Below the pieces are notes generated by a model, which was given only the letters and a program-made list of their open reading frames with translations, was not told the DNA's origin and ran no database searches. 22,718 nucleotides of DNA from Akkermansiaceae bacterium UBA7890 (lineage in GTDB: Bacteria; Verrucomicrobiota; Verrucomicrobiia; Verrucomicrobiales; Akkermansiaceae). Where the stretch lies: NCBI GenBank assembly GCA_002501065.1, contig DLRK01000138.1, forward strand, positions 1 to 22,718, in the 5' to 3' direction. Numbering within the stretch: the stretch's first letter is position 1; each line of letters opens with the position of its first letter. Positions 7,731-16,000 of this stretch are shown here, one piece after another. Both the position numbers and the translations under genes were made by a program.

Positions 7731-8984
7731 TCAAAGCCCACCGAACTGTTGATACGCTCTCCACTGGTCGACATAGCATTCCTCGCTCGCCACCTCTCCC
7801 CGACGAATCCAAAGCCGGTACTGCAGGACGAGGGGGGAACCTTTCTTCAATGCATGACGGCTGCCCGCAGCCGGAAAGGTCGGCTGGAACCACTGGATCT
7901 CCGGATATTTGATCCAATCGCCCGGGTAGTTCGGATTGCTTTGCCGCTGCAGGACCAGGATCCCGGTCGGGTCGGACCGTTCTCCAAATGTAGCCACAAA
8001 GTCCGCCCACCCTCTTCTCGGAATCTGCTGCACCGGATCGTTATGAAGAACCAGTTCCTGCCGCGTCGTCGTGGAAAGCCGGATATTCAGCCCGCCATAC
8101 TTGTCTGTTCCACGACGCGCAATCGTGACTCCATCCTGCAAGGCGGTGAAAACAAACTTCAGATCGATGCACCGTCCCCTTCGTCCGGAAGCATGGGCAC
8201 GAATAGTGGCTGATTCATGCACAATTGGTTCGCGATCCTCCCAGAGCCACTGGTTCTCCGCCTCGATCTGAGCATAGACCGACCCCTGCGTGAGGCGGAT
8301 CTTCCCGGTTGGTCGGGCAAAAACCCGTTGCAGGGCATGCAGGTCGCCCACCTCGCCCCGGTAGATCGTCTCCGGCCAGGCCCAGTAGACACCCCGGTGG
8401 TGCGGGTGGTCCTCTGCCCAGTCCTTGGTCAGGATCTCCCCGTCGGGCCCATGGAGCGGGTGAATGTAGTTGCTCCGGGCCCTCGCATACTTCCGGCTCC
8501 CGGGGCGCACCGCCGCCAGGAGCTCTCCCGGCTCAAGGGTCTTGTAGACATAGCGCAGGATCGGCTTCCCGGACTCCGCAATCACGAACTGGCCGCTCTC
8601 CTCGTCTTTCCGGGCCACCATCACCTCGGGCGCGGCAGGCTGCCCCCATACCAGCACAAAAACCCGGCGGCCCTTTTTCCCCGGGGGCATTCTCCAGCAG
8701 AGGAACCCTTCCTCTCCCGCTCCACCCGGTCGTTCGAACTGAACAGGTATCGCCCGCGAATCTCCCTGTCCGCCGGGCCTTTCTTCAAGATGGAATTTTC
8801 CCTCCCGCGCCAGCTTCAGTTGCCTCCTTTGCAATCGAATTCCGATCCGGATTGGCGCCCCGGTGCGAGCGGCGGACCCGGCCCCATCGTCGATCACGAT
8901 CTGTCCCGAACCTCCTTTGATTCCATCCTCACCCTGCCCAGGCCGGGGAGATGGTTCCTGCGCCTCAGCTCCGAGGAGCGTCAC
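7731..8984 (-). CDS. DUF6807 (PmoA-like) secreted protein; true start probably upstream and non-canonical
   Basis: Residues about 120-417 carry the DUF6807 pattern: RSNYIHPLHGPDGE, then DWAEDHPHHRGVYWAW, and a C-terminal RLWIRRGE segment. The function of this family is not established; it is often found beside Gfo/Idh/MocA genes, as here, and is thought to belong to sugar or glycoside metabolism. The only canonical start in frame is GTG at 8984, giving 417 residues. Upstream of it the same frame stays open and reads KNQKK, then a hydrophobic run (IVPIIRSVISLGFVTLLGA), then EAQ, which is a textbook signal peptide. Translation therefore probably begins near 9021-9038 at an ATC, ATT or CTG, or a base is wrong in the 7-T run at 9023-9029. 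GGGGGAGAG lies just upstream of this stretch. Confidence 0.82.
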   Translation of the reverse strand: MTLLGAEAQEPSPRPGQGEDGIKGGSGQIVIDDGAGSAARTGAPIRIGIRLQRRQLKLAREGKFHLEERPGGQGDSRAIPVQFERPGGAGEEGFLCWRMPPGKKGRRVFVLVWGQPAAPEVMVARKDEESGQFVIAESGKPILRYVYKTLEPGELLAAVRPGSRKYARARSNYIHPLHGPDGEILTKDWAEDHPHHRGVYWAWPETIYRGEVGDLHALQRVFARPTGKIRLTQGSVYAQIEAENQWLWEDREPIVHESATIRAHASGRRGRCIDLKFVFTALQDGVTIARRGTDKYGGLNIRLSTTTRQELVLHNDPVQQIPRRGWADFVATFGERSDPTGILVLQRQSNPNYPGDWIKYPEIQWFQPTFPAAGSRHALKKGSPLVLQYRLWIRRGEVASEECYVDQWRAYQQFGGL

Positions 8985-9035
8985 AAACCCCAGGGAAATG
9001 ACAGATCTGATAATGGGAACGATTTTTTTCTGGTT

Positions 9036-9322
9036 CTTCTCTCCCCCGATTCGGATCCAACCAGATATATTCGGCCGGATATTGGGCTTGGAGAGGTCGG
9101 CAGTAGCCGCAATACGACTTTTGAGCTCGCACGGTTTTGACCCAGGACAAGACCCGCGAAGATACGGAGCCGACCCACAAGTTTCCCACCAATTCCCCTC
9201 GACGAGAGATGTTATGACTCAGGCGTGGTGGGCGTCCCTGTCGCTACTTGCTCCAGGGTGCAACGGTTTCCTCCGCGCACGCCATCACCTGCCCCGGAGC
9301 AGAAAACCACAGGAGATACAGA
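9036..9322. promoter_or_regulatory. Divergent intergenic region with an imperfect FNR-like box
   Basis: This stretch separates the minus-strand DUF6807/Gfo-Idh run from the plus-strand cupin gene and should contain promoters for both. TTGACCCAGGACAA at 9137-9150 matches TTGAY-N4-RTCAA except for one base in the right arm. An 18-base spacer separates TTGACC from a poor -10-like GATACG at 9161. AGGAG at 9311-9315 is the ribosome site of the cupin gene. No terminator, riboswitch or convincing small gene was seen. Confidence 0.35.
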
Positions 9323-10021
9323 ATGATGAAAACCAGACGAGGAATCAACCGACGGACAATCGTGAAAACGGTGGGCACAGGCCTGGCACTGGCTGGTGCG
9401 GGGAGCGCGTTTGCAGCCGCGCCCAAACCGAAAAGCAAGGGACTCAGCTTTCGCAACGAGGACTTCTACACGAACGGCAAATTCGACCTCGAGGCGGCAA
9501 AGGACGCCCTCATAGAGCTGTTCAAGTATCATCACTACCCGGTGTTCAGCGGCGTACGCGACAAGCTCTGGTGCACCGATTACGGCCTTGGAGAGTTCCT
9601 CCGCGTCGGGCTGGGCGCCAATATCTTTCTCAACCACAAGGGAGATCATCAAGGGGATCGCTACATGCTCCTCGACATTTACCTGCTCCCGAATCAGATG
9701 CTCCCGGAGCACTACCACCTGAAAACTCCCATCGCCCGACCAAAGATGGAGGGCTGGATGGTCCGCAACGGTTTTGCCTACATCGTAGGAGAGGGTGAAC
9801 CAACCCCGGGCCTCCGGGAGAAGATGCCTGAGAGCCAGAGAAAGTCGTGCACTGTCTGGCATGCCGTGGCCGCCAATCCCGGAGAAGTGGCGCAATTGAA
9901 TCGCCCCACCGCAAGGCACTGGCAACTCGCTGGACCGGAAGGCGCAATCGTCTCCGAAGCCGCCAACTACCATGACGGCGAAGGTGTCCGTCACAGCAAC
10001 CCAGAGGTGGTGTTTCCGTAA
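9323..10021 (+). CDS. Tat-exported cupin-fold protein, possibly sugar-isomerase-like
   Basis: This 232-residue protein starts at the ATG at 9323, preceded by AGGAG with a 7-base spacer. An earlier in-frame start at 9248 would hide the export signal. Residues 1-35 form a twin-arginine signal (INRRTIVKT, then ALAGAGSAFAAA). The mature part has a cupin-type metal site: H130-Y-H132 followed by K-M-E143, and a second half with H217 and H224. The H-x-H...K-M-E arrangement recalls D-lyxose-isomerase-type cupins, but the similarity seen here is limited, so the enzyme activity is uncertain. It is the first gene of a plus-strand pair, divergent from the DUF6807 gene, and is followed 80 bases later by an NTF2-like gene. 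A non-catalytic sugar-binding cupin is equally possible. Confidence 0.75.
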   Translation: MMKTRRGINRRTIVKTVGTGLALAGAGSAFAAAPKPKSKGLSFRNEDFYTNGKFDLEAAKDALIELFKYHHYPVFSGVRDKLWCTDYGLGEFLRVGLGANIFLNHKGDHQGDRYMLLDIYLLPNQMLPEHYHLKTPIARPKMEGWMVRNGFAYIVGEGEPTPGLREKMPESQRKSCTVWHAVAANPGEVAQLNRPTARHWQLAGPEGAIVSEAANYHDGEGVRHSNPEVVFP

Positions 10022-10030
10022 GCCCAACCC

Positions 10031-10044
10031 TTGATCTGCGTCAA
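10031..10044. promoter_or_regulatory. Candidate CRP/FNR-family operator (TTGATCTGCGTCAA)
   Basis: This differs from the FNR/DNR consensus TTGAT-N4-ATCAA at one base, and the palindrome extends one more pair (CTTGA...TCAAG). It lies 57 bases upstream of the NTF2-like gene's ATG. CATGCT at 10067-10072 shares three bases with a -10 hexamer at the spacing of a class II activated promoter. This is the best-placed of the boxes in the window. Confidence 0.5.
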
Positions 10045-10101
10045 GTCGCTCCGTGCCATCCGGGCTCATGCTTCCACGAGCCAACTAAAGAAAATTACGC
10101 C

Positions 10102-10452
10102 ATGTCCGATGAACAATCCAAACAAACCGAGGCCGTCTTCGCTCATCATGTCCAGGCCCTCGGCGAAGGTCTTGAGTCCGTCCTGAGCGACTACGCAGAG
10201 GACGCCGTTCTCTACACCCCGGACGGACCCAAGCGCGGCCTCGGTGAAATCCGGGCCTTCTTTGAGGTTTTCATGGTCGAGACACTGCCCAAGCTGCTGA
10301 CCTCCTTCGAACTGGGCCGCACCGACATCGACGGAGAGATCCTCTACGTCACCTGGTCCGCCGGCGAAGTTGCCCCCCTGGGCACCGACACCTTCATCAT
10401 TCGGGACAACAAGATCCAGGTCCAGACCTTCGCCGCCTACATCCCCGCCTGA
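10102..10452 (+). CDS. Small NTF2-like (SnoaL-type) protein
   Basis: This is a 116-residue cytoplasmic protein with the cone-fold pattern of the NTF2/SnoaL superfamily: an N-terminal helix, the segment DYAEDAVLYTPDGPKRG near 33-49, the following helix (IRAFFEVF), and C-terminal strands ending in DTFIIRDNKIQVQTF. Such proteins can be isomerases or hydrolases or bind small ligands; no catalytic pair is clear enough here to choose. The ATG at 10102 has only an A-rich leader without a good Shine-Dalgarno sequence. It follows the cupin gene by 80 bases, with an FNR-like box in the gap, so it may have its own promoter. Its 3' end converges on prpE with 30 bases between. CAGAG...CTCTG (10467-10491) is the only inverted repeat in that gap and is too weak to call a terminator. 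Confidence 0.78.
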   Translation: MSDEQSKQTEAVFAHHVQALGEGLESVLSDYAEDAVLYTPDGPKRGLGEIRAFFEVFMVETLPKLLTSFELGRTDIDGEILYVTWSAGEVAPLGTDTFIIRDNKIQVQTFAAYIPA

Positions 10453-10482
10453 CCCTCGGGGCGACCCAGAGCCACCCAGCCA

Positions 10483-12390
10483 TCAACTCTGCGGCTCCTT
10501 CGGATAACCGATCCCCAGAAAATCCTCTGTGATCTCATCCAGGATCACGGGGTCGTCGATGGTTGCGGGCATCTTGTAATCCACTCCGTCCGCAATCCTC
10601 TTCATGGTACCCCTGAGGATTTTGCCGGATCGAGTCTTCGGCAGGCGCTTGACGACGGCGGCGGTCTTGAAGGACGCGACGGGGCCGATCCGAGCTCTAA
10701 TCATCTGGACCAGCTCCTGAATGACTTCTTCTTCGAAGCGATCCACCCCGGCTTTCAGAACGATCAAGCCGATTGGAATCTCGCCCTTGATTTCATCGCT
10801 GACACCCACCACCGCGCATTCCGCAACGTCGGCGTGGGAAGCGAGCACCTCTTCCATCCCTCCGGTGGAAAGGCGATGTCCCGCCACGTTGATGATGTCG
10901 TCGGTCCGGCTCATGATCCAGAGGTAGCCGTCCTCGTCCACGTAGCCTGCATCTGCGGTTAGATAATTACCTGGAAAGGCACTCAGATAGGATTCCCGGT
11001 AGCCCTCATCATTGTTCCAGAGCGTGGGCAAACATCCCGGCGGGAGCGGCAGCTTGATGGCCACGCTCCCCGTCTCGCCCCGATCCACTTCGCGACCGGC
11101 CTCGTCGAGGACGCGGACATCATATCCCGGCACCGGCAGCGCACAGGATCCCGGCTTGACCGGCAGCGTGCCCAGTCCGACACAATTTGCTCCGATCGGC
11201 CACCCGGTCTCGGTCTGCCACCAATGATCGATCACCGGCACCGAGAGATGTCCCTGGGCCCAGAGGAGCGTGTCGGAATCGCATCGCTCCCCGGCCAGGA
11301 AGAGCGTCCGAAAGGAGCCGAGATCATACCGCTTGATGTGATCTCCCCCGGGATCTTCCCGCTTGATGGCCCGAAAGGCAGTCGGCGCCGTGAACATGAC
11401 GTTGACCCCATGGTCCGAAATGACCCGCCAGAAGGCTCCGGGATCCGGAGTGCCCACCGGTTTGCCTTCATACAGGACGGTGGTGCAGCCCTTGAAGAGG
11501 GGCGCGTAGACAATGTAGGAATGCCCTACCACCCAGCCCACATCGGAAGCCGCCCAGAACACCTCCCCCGCCTCCACCCCATACACGTTCTTCATACTCC
11601 ACTTCAGAGCAACGAGGTGACCGCCGTTGTCCCGTACCACGCCTTTGGGAATTCCCGTGGTTCCGGATGTGTAGAGGATGTAGAGCGGATCGGTGGCGGC
11701 AACCGGCACACAAGCGGCCGGTTCGGCCTCCGCCAGCAGATCGGTCCAGTCGAGATCGCGTCCCGGGATGAGGGGCGCTTCCGCCTGGGGACGCTGGAGA
11801 ATGATACACCGGTCCGGCTTCCCGGAAGCGAGCTTGATGGCCTCGTCGAGGAGCGGCTTATAGGGGATGACGCGTTCGCCTTCAATGCCGCACGAGGCGG
11901 AGACGATCAGCTTGGGTTGAGTATCGTCGATGCGGGTCGCCAGTTCACTGGGACCGAAACCGCCGAAGACAACGCAATGAACCGCTCCGATCCGGGCACA
12001 CGCCAGCATCGCAATGACCGCTTCCGGAATCATGGGCAGATAAATCACGACCCGGTCGCCCTTCTCAACCCCCTGGTGAGCAAGAGCACCCGCAAAGCGG
12101 GCCACCTCTCCCAGCAATTCGCGATAGGTGAAGGTCCTTGCGGTGCCGGTGACAGCGCTGTCGTAAACCAGCGCCAGCTGATCGGCCCGGCCTGCTTCGA
12201 CGTGCACATCGAGGGCATTGTGACAAGTGTTCAGCACCCCGCCCTCGAACCAACGGTAGAAGGGCTTCCCGGAATCATCGAGAACCTTGTCCCACCGCCT
12301 GTCCCAGGAAACATCCTCCGCCGCCTCAGCCCAGAACGCTTCCGGTGCCTGCAGGGATCGTTCATGGAGAGTCTCCTGGTTGCTGTTCAT
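10483..12390 (-). CDS. prpE: Propionyl-CoA synthetase
   Basis: This 635-residue AMP-forming acyl-CoA synthetase activates propionate to propionyl-CoA with ATP and CoA. The N-terminal domain has RWFEGGVLNTCHNALD and VEAGRADQLALVYDS, typical of PrpE as against acetyl-CoA synthetase. The P-loop is YTSGTTGIPKG at 240-250, the adenylate motif is WWQTETG at 390-396, and the C-terminal catalytic lysine is K590 in KTRSGK. Length matches the family. The ATG overlaps the prpD stop as ATGA, so translation is probably coupled. It is last in prpB-prpC-prpD-prpE and feeds the same methylcitrate cycle. An acetyl-CoA or acrylyl-CoA synthetase role is possible in principle, but the gene context favours propionate. 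Confidence 0.93.
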   Translation of the reverse strand: MNSNQETLHERSLQAPEAFWAEAAEDVSWDRRWDKVLDDSGKPFYRWFEGGVLNTCHNALDVHVEAGRADQLALVYDSAVTGTARTFTYRELLGEVARFAGALAHQGVEKGDRVVIYLPMIPEAVIAMLACARIGAVHCVVFGGFGPSELATRIDDTQPKLIVSASCGIEGERVIPYKPLLDEAIKLASGKPDRCIILQRPQAEAPLIPGRDLDWTDLLAEAEPAACVPVAATDPLYILYTSGTTGIPKGVVRDNGGHLVALKWSMKNVYGVEAGEVFWAASDVGWVVGHSYIVYAPLFKGCTTVLYEGKPVGTPDPGAFWRVISDHGVNVMFTAPTAFRAIKREDPGGDHIKRYDLGSFRTLFLAGERCDSDTLLWAQGHLSVPVIDHWWQTETGWPIGANCVGLGTLPVKPGSCALPVPGYDVRVLDEAGREVDRGETGSVAIKLPLPPGCLPTLWNNDEGYRESYLSAFPGNYLTADAGYVDEDGYLWIMSRTDDIINVAGHRLSTGGMEEVLASHADVAECAVVGVSDEIKGEIPIGLIVLKAGVDRFEEEVIQELVQMIRARIGPVASFKTAAVVKRLPKTRSGKILRGTMKRIADGVDYKMPATIDDPVILDEITEDFLGIGYPKEPQS

Positions 12391-13847
12391 CGGCCTCCTC
12401 CCTCCTGCGCCACCAGCAAGGACATCATTTCATCGACGGTGGTGGATTCGAAAACCTCCTGGCACGCACAGAGCTCCAGGATTCGATCTGCGCCTGCTCC
12501 CGCAATTCCTCCCCTGAGATTTCGCTCGAACTTCTCTTTCAGAAGCGGAATCCCCTCTCCCCGACGTCGGCGATGCCCCACCGGGTAATCAACCGTGACA
12601 TTATCGGTGTGGGTGCCGTCCTTGAAGAAGACCTGCACCGCGTTGCCGATGGCGCGCTTGTCCGCTTCGAGATACTCGCGCGTGAAGCGCTCGTTCTCCA
12701 CACAGTGCATCTTTTCCCTCAGGACATCAATTCGCGGGTCGGCAGCGACCTCGTCTTCGTAGTCTTCCGCGGTCAAGCGACCGAAGATCAGGGGCACCGC
12801 GACCATGTACTGAAGGCAGTGATCACGGTCAGCCGGATTATCGAGCGGACCGGTCTTGTTGATGATGCGGTCGGCAGATTCCTGGGTCTCAATGACAATC
12901 CGCTCGATTCCGTCGAGGCGGCCGACGACTTCGTGGTGCAGAGTCAAGGCGGCTTCCACCGCGGTTTGGGCATGAAACTCGGCTGGGAACGAAATCTTGA
13001 ACAGGATGTTGTCCATCACATAGGTCCCGTAGCTCCGGCTCAACGACAGCTCCCCGCCCTCAAACAGAACCTCCTGGAATCCCCAGCCCTTTGCCGTGAG
13101 GGCGGTGGGACAGCCCATCTCCCCCCGCTGAGCCACCATTGCCAGGAAAAGTCCCCGCGCGGTCGCGTCGCCGGCCGCCCAGGATTTCCGCGATCCCGTG
13201 TTGGGCGCGTGCCGATAGGTTCGCAAGGCACAACCATCCAGCCAGGCGTGTGAAATGGCATTCAGGATCTGGCTGCGGTCACATCCCAGCATTTGCGCGG
13301 AGACCGCTGTCGATGCGATACGAACGAGCATGACGTGGTCCAGGCCCACGCGGTTGAAGGCGTTTTCCAGTGCGATGACGCCTTGAATCTCATGCGCCTT
13401 GATCATCGCTACGAGCACATCCTTCATCGACCGGGTCCGTGTCCCGGTGCGCGACTGGTAATCGGCCAAGGCCAGGATGGCACCGAGGTTGTCGGAAGGG
13501 TGCCCCCATTCCGCGGCGAGCCAGGTGTCGTTGAAATCCAGCCAACGAATCATGGCGCCAATGTTCCAGGCGGCACGGACGGGCTCGAGTTCGAACGAGG
13601 TTCCCGGAACCCGCGCTCCGTGATCCGGCAATTCGGCTCCCGGCACGATGGGGCCGAGCAACTTCGTGCAGGCCGGGTAGTTCAGCGCGTAGAGCCCGCA
13701 GCCGACGGTGTCCATCCAGCAATAGCGGGCCGTTTCCATGGCCTCGCGGGACTGCGTAACGTCCACGCTCAGAACATAGTCGGCGATGTCCTGGATCACC
13801 TGGTCGAATTCCCGCCGGGCGGCGTCGTTGGGACCGGATTGGCTCAT
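12387..13847 (-). CDS. prpD: 2-Methylcitrate dehydratase (MmgE/PrpD family)
   Basis: This 486-residue protein of the MmgE/PrpD fold dehydrates 2-methylcitrate to 2-methylaconitate in the cytoplasm. Recognisable segments are WMDTVGCGLYAL near 45, WLDFNDTWLAAEWGHPSDNLGAI near 102-124, the RKSWAAGDATARG run, and YPVGHRRRRGEG near the C-terminus. The ATG at 13847 was chosen because the preceding 77 in-frame codons overlap the end of prpC and resemble no PrpD protein. The gap to prpC is only 5 bases, with no clear Shine-Dalgarno sequence, and the stop overlaps the prpE start. PrpD needs an aconitase (usually AcnB) to form methylisocitrate. No such gene lies in the window, so a general aconitase elsewhere is presumed. 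Confidence 0.92.
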   Translation of the reverse strand: MSQSGPNDAARREFDQVIQDIADYVLSVDVTQSREAMETARYCWMDTVGCGLYALNYPACTKLLGPIVPGAELPDHGARVPGTSFELEPVRAAWNIGAMIRWLDFNDTWLAAEWGHPSDNLGAILALADYQSRTGTRTRSMKDVLVAMIKAHEIQGVIALENAFNRVGLDHVMLVRIASTAVSAQMLGCDRSQILNAISHAWLDGCALRTYRHAPNTGSRKSWAAGDATARGLFLAMVAQRGEMGCPTALTAKGWGFQEVLFEGGELSLSRSYGTYVMDNILFKISFPAEFHAQTAVEAALTLHHEVVGRLDGIERIVIETQESADRIINKTGPLDNPADRDHCLQYMVAVPLIFGRLTAEDYEDEVAADPRIDVLREKMHCVENERFTREYLEADKRAIGNAVQVFFKDGTHTDNVTVDYPVGHRRRRGEGIPLLKEKFERNLRGGIAGAGADRILELCACQEVFESTTVDEMMSLLVAQEGGGR

Positions 13848-13852
13848 GGGGA

Positions 13853-15004
13853 CTAACGCTGGTCCTGCGGAATCCAGGGGCGGTTCTCCGGTCCGATGTA
13901 GTGGGCCCCGGGACGGATGATCTTCCCGTCCTCGCGTTGTTCGATTACATGCGCGCCCCAGCCTGAAACCCGGGACACAACGAAGAGGGGTGTGAACATC
14001 GCGGTCGGAATCTTCATCTTGTGATAGGCCACTGCCGAAAACCAATCGAGGTTGGGAAACATCTTCTTGACGTCCCACAGGACCGATTCCAGGCGCTCCG
14101 CAATGTCGAAGAGGAGAGTGTCTCCGGATTTCTCCGACAGTCGCTTGGCCACTCCTTTGATCACCGAGTTGCGCGGATCACCGGTAGTGTAAACCGGGTG
14201 ACCGAAACCAATGATGATTTCCTTGCGGGCCACCCGCTCCCGGATATCGGCCTCGGCGACATCCGGATCGGAGTAACGGCTCAGAACTTCAAAGGCAACC
14301 TCGTTGGCGCCGCCGTGCTTGGGTCCCCGCAGGGCACCAATCGCCCCCGTGATGGCGGAGAACAGGTCCGATCCCGTACCGGCAATGACCCGGGCCGTGA
14401 AGGTCGAGGCGTTGAACTCGTGCTCGGCATAAAGAATCAGGGAGGTGTGCATGGCACGAATCCAGAACTGGTCGGGCTTTTCTCCATGCAGCAATTCCAG
14501 GAAATGTTCGCCGATCGTATCCGCATCGGTCTCCACTTCAATACGTCGGCCGTCGTTTGCGTAATGATACCAGTAAAGAAGCATCGAACCGAAGCTCGCC
14601 ATCAACCTGTCGATGAGCCCACGTGTGGCGTCAGGTGATTGCTCCAGGGATTCCGACTCGCAGCTTCCCAGCATGGCGCAACCTGCCCTCAGGACGTCCA
14701 TCGGGTGTGACGACTGCGGAATGCCCTCGAGGGCCTGCTTCACCGGATCGGGCAGGTGGCGCATGGACTTCAGGCGGGCTTTGTAGGCGGTCAACTCCGG
14801 ACCAGTCGGCAGCGAGTTGTAGATCAGGAGGTGCGCGATTTCCTCGAACTCGGCAGTATCGGCAAAATCCAGGATATCGTAACCGCGGTAGTGCAGGTCG
14901 TTTCCCGTGCGCCCCACGGTGCACAGAGCGGTATTTCCCGCTTCCACCCCGGAAAGCGCGACCGACTTCTTCGGCTTTCGCACATCGGCTTTCGTCTCAC
15001 TCAT
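13853..15004 (-). CDS. prpC: 2-Methylcitrate synthase
   Basis: This 383-residue citrate-synthase-fold enzyme condenses propionyl-CoA and oxaloacetate to 2-methylcitrate. The catalytic residues of the family are in place: H195 in AEHEFNAST, H230 in GPKHGGANE, H269 in GFGHPVY and D320 in PNLDWFSA. Its short length and the GRTGNDLHYRGYDI start match PrpC and short type-II citrate synthases. Sequence alone does not fully separate methylcitrate from citrate synthase, but its place between prpB and prpD decides the call. The ATG at 15004 overlaps the prpB stop as ATGA, which indicates translational coupling. The stop is 5 bases before the prpD start. Confidence 0.94.
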   Translation of the reverse strand: MSETKADVRKPKKSVALSGVEAGNTALCTVGRTGNDLHYRGYDILDFADTAEFEEIAHLLIYNSLPTGPELTAYKARLKSMRHLPDPVKQALEGIPQSSHPMDVLRAGCAMLGSCESESLEQSPDATRGLIDRLMASFGSMLLYWYHYANDGRRIEVETDADTIGEHFLELLHGEKPDQFWIRAMHTSLILYAEHEFNASTFTARVIAGTGSDLFSAITGAIGALRGPKHGGANEVAFEVLSRYSDPDVAEADIRERVARKEIIIGFGHPVYTTGDPRNSVIKGVAKRLSEKSGDTLLFDIAERLESVLWDVKKMFPNLDWFSAVAYHKMKIPTAMFTPLFVVSRVSGWGAHVIEQREDGKIIRPGAHYIGPENRPWIPQDQR

Positions 15005-15888
15005 GATTCGTTGTCCTCCTGTTTACTGGCGTTCAATTGATCGATTTTTTTCTCGTATTCGTGGTATCCGAGATGGTCGTAGAGCTCTTCCCGCGTCTGC
15101 ATCATCTCCAGAACATTCTGCTGAGATCCCTCGCGGCGGATGGCCTCATAGACATCGAGAGCGGCCTTGCTGGCGGCGCGGAAGGCGGAGAGCGGATAGA
15201 GGGCAATGCTGACCCCGACCTCCGTCAACTGCTGGGTGGTAAAGAGGGGCGTGGCGCCAAACTCGGTGATATTGGCCAGAACGGGAACCTCTACTGCCTC
15301 GACGAACTTCCGGTATTGCTCCAATTCCGTCATCGCTTCGGGAAAGACCATGTCGGCACCTGCTTCAACACACGCGCAGGCGCGATCGATCGCGGATTGC
15401 ATGCCTTCAACCGCCAACGCATCAGTACGCGCCATGACCACGAATCCGTCGTCGTGCTTGGCATCCACCGCGGCCTTGATCCGATCGACCATCCCGGCCT
15501 GGGAGACAATGGCCTTGTTGGGCCGATGCCCGCATCGTTTCCGGGACACCTGGTCTTCGATATGCACCCCGGCGGCACCGGTCCTGTTCATCATTCGAAC
15601 CGTGCGGGCGATATTCAACGCTCCTCCCCACCCGGTGTCGATGTCCACCAGAATGGGCAGGTCCGTTGTGTCCGTGATCCGTCGGAGGTCAATCAATACA
15701 TCCTCCATGTTCGTCATGCCCAGATCAGGCAGACCACAGGAACCGGCGGCCACCCCGCCACCGGAAAGATACAGGGCGCGGTAACCGGAAGCCTCCGCCA
15801 GACGTGCGTGATACGCATTGATGACGCCCACGCACTGCACAGGCTTCTCAACCTGGAGGGCTTCACGAAGGCGACCACCTGCCGTCAC
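15001..15888 (-). CDS. prpB: 2-Methylisocitrate lyase
   Basis: This 295-residue member of the isocitrate lyase/PEP mutase superfamily cleaves 2-methylisocitrate to pyruvate and succinate. It shows YLSGGGVAAGS at 40-50, the metal-binding VDIDTGWGG at 81-89, and the active-site loop KRCGHRPNK at 117-125 that separates PrpB from PEP mutases. The open frame runs far upstream, but the GTG at 15888 is the likely start. GGAGG lies 9 bases before it, the resulting length fits the family, and the upstream codons overlap the alcohol dehydrogenase gene in another frame. The GTG also overlaps the stop of a 33-codon frame as GTGA. This is the first recognised enzyme of the methylcitrate operon. Confidence 0.94.
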   Translation of the reverse strand: MTAGGRLREALQVEKPVQCVGVINAYHARLAEASGYRALYLSGGGVAAGSCGLPDLGMTNMEDVLIDLRRITDTTDLPILVDIDTGWGGALNIARTVRMMNRTGAAGVHIEDQVSRKRCGHRPNKAIVSQAGMVDRIKAAVDAKHDDGFVVMARTDALAVEGMQSAIDRACACVEAGADMVFPEAMTELEQYRKFVEAVEVPVLANITEFGATPLFTTQQLTEVGVSIALYPLSAFRAASKAALDVYEAIRREGSQQNVLEMMQTREELYDHLGYHEYEKKIDQLNASKQEDNES

Positions 15889-15986
15889 GAGAGTTCGCCT
15901 CCTTCCATTTTCATCCGCAATCTCTCCGCATCGAGGCGTGAAGAGAGGATGTGGTGAGGCAGGAGATCTCGCTCTGCAAACTCCAT
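15885..15986 (-). CDS. Possible 33-codon leader peptide upstream of prpB
   Basis: An ATG at 15986 opens a 33-codon frame (MEFAERDLLPHHILSS..., ending MEGGELS) that fills the 113-base gap between the alcohol dehydrogenase and prpB. Its TGA overlaps the prpB GTG as GTGA, and the prpB ribosome site lies inside it. No good Shine-Dalgarno sequence precedes the ATG, and I recognise no homolog. It could couple prpB translation to the upstream gene or be a chance frame. The composition, charged without Arg/Pro-rich shadow features, is mildly protein-like. Confidence 0.25.
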   Translation of the reverse strand: MEFAERDLLPHHILSSRLDAERLRMKMEGGELS

Positions 15987-16000
15987 CAAGGTTGGGCGGC

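Noticed and set aside
11224..12588. A 454-codon plus-strand open frame opposite prpE
   Set aside because: Shadow of prpE, whose P-loop and catalytic lysine motifs are intact.
13848..14078. N-terminal extension of prpD
   Set aside because: The extra 77 codons overlap the prpC 3' end in another frame and are unlike PrpD; the ATG at 13847 fits the operon spacing.
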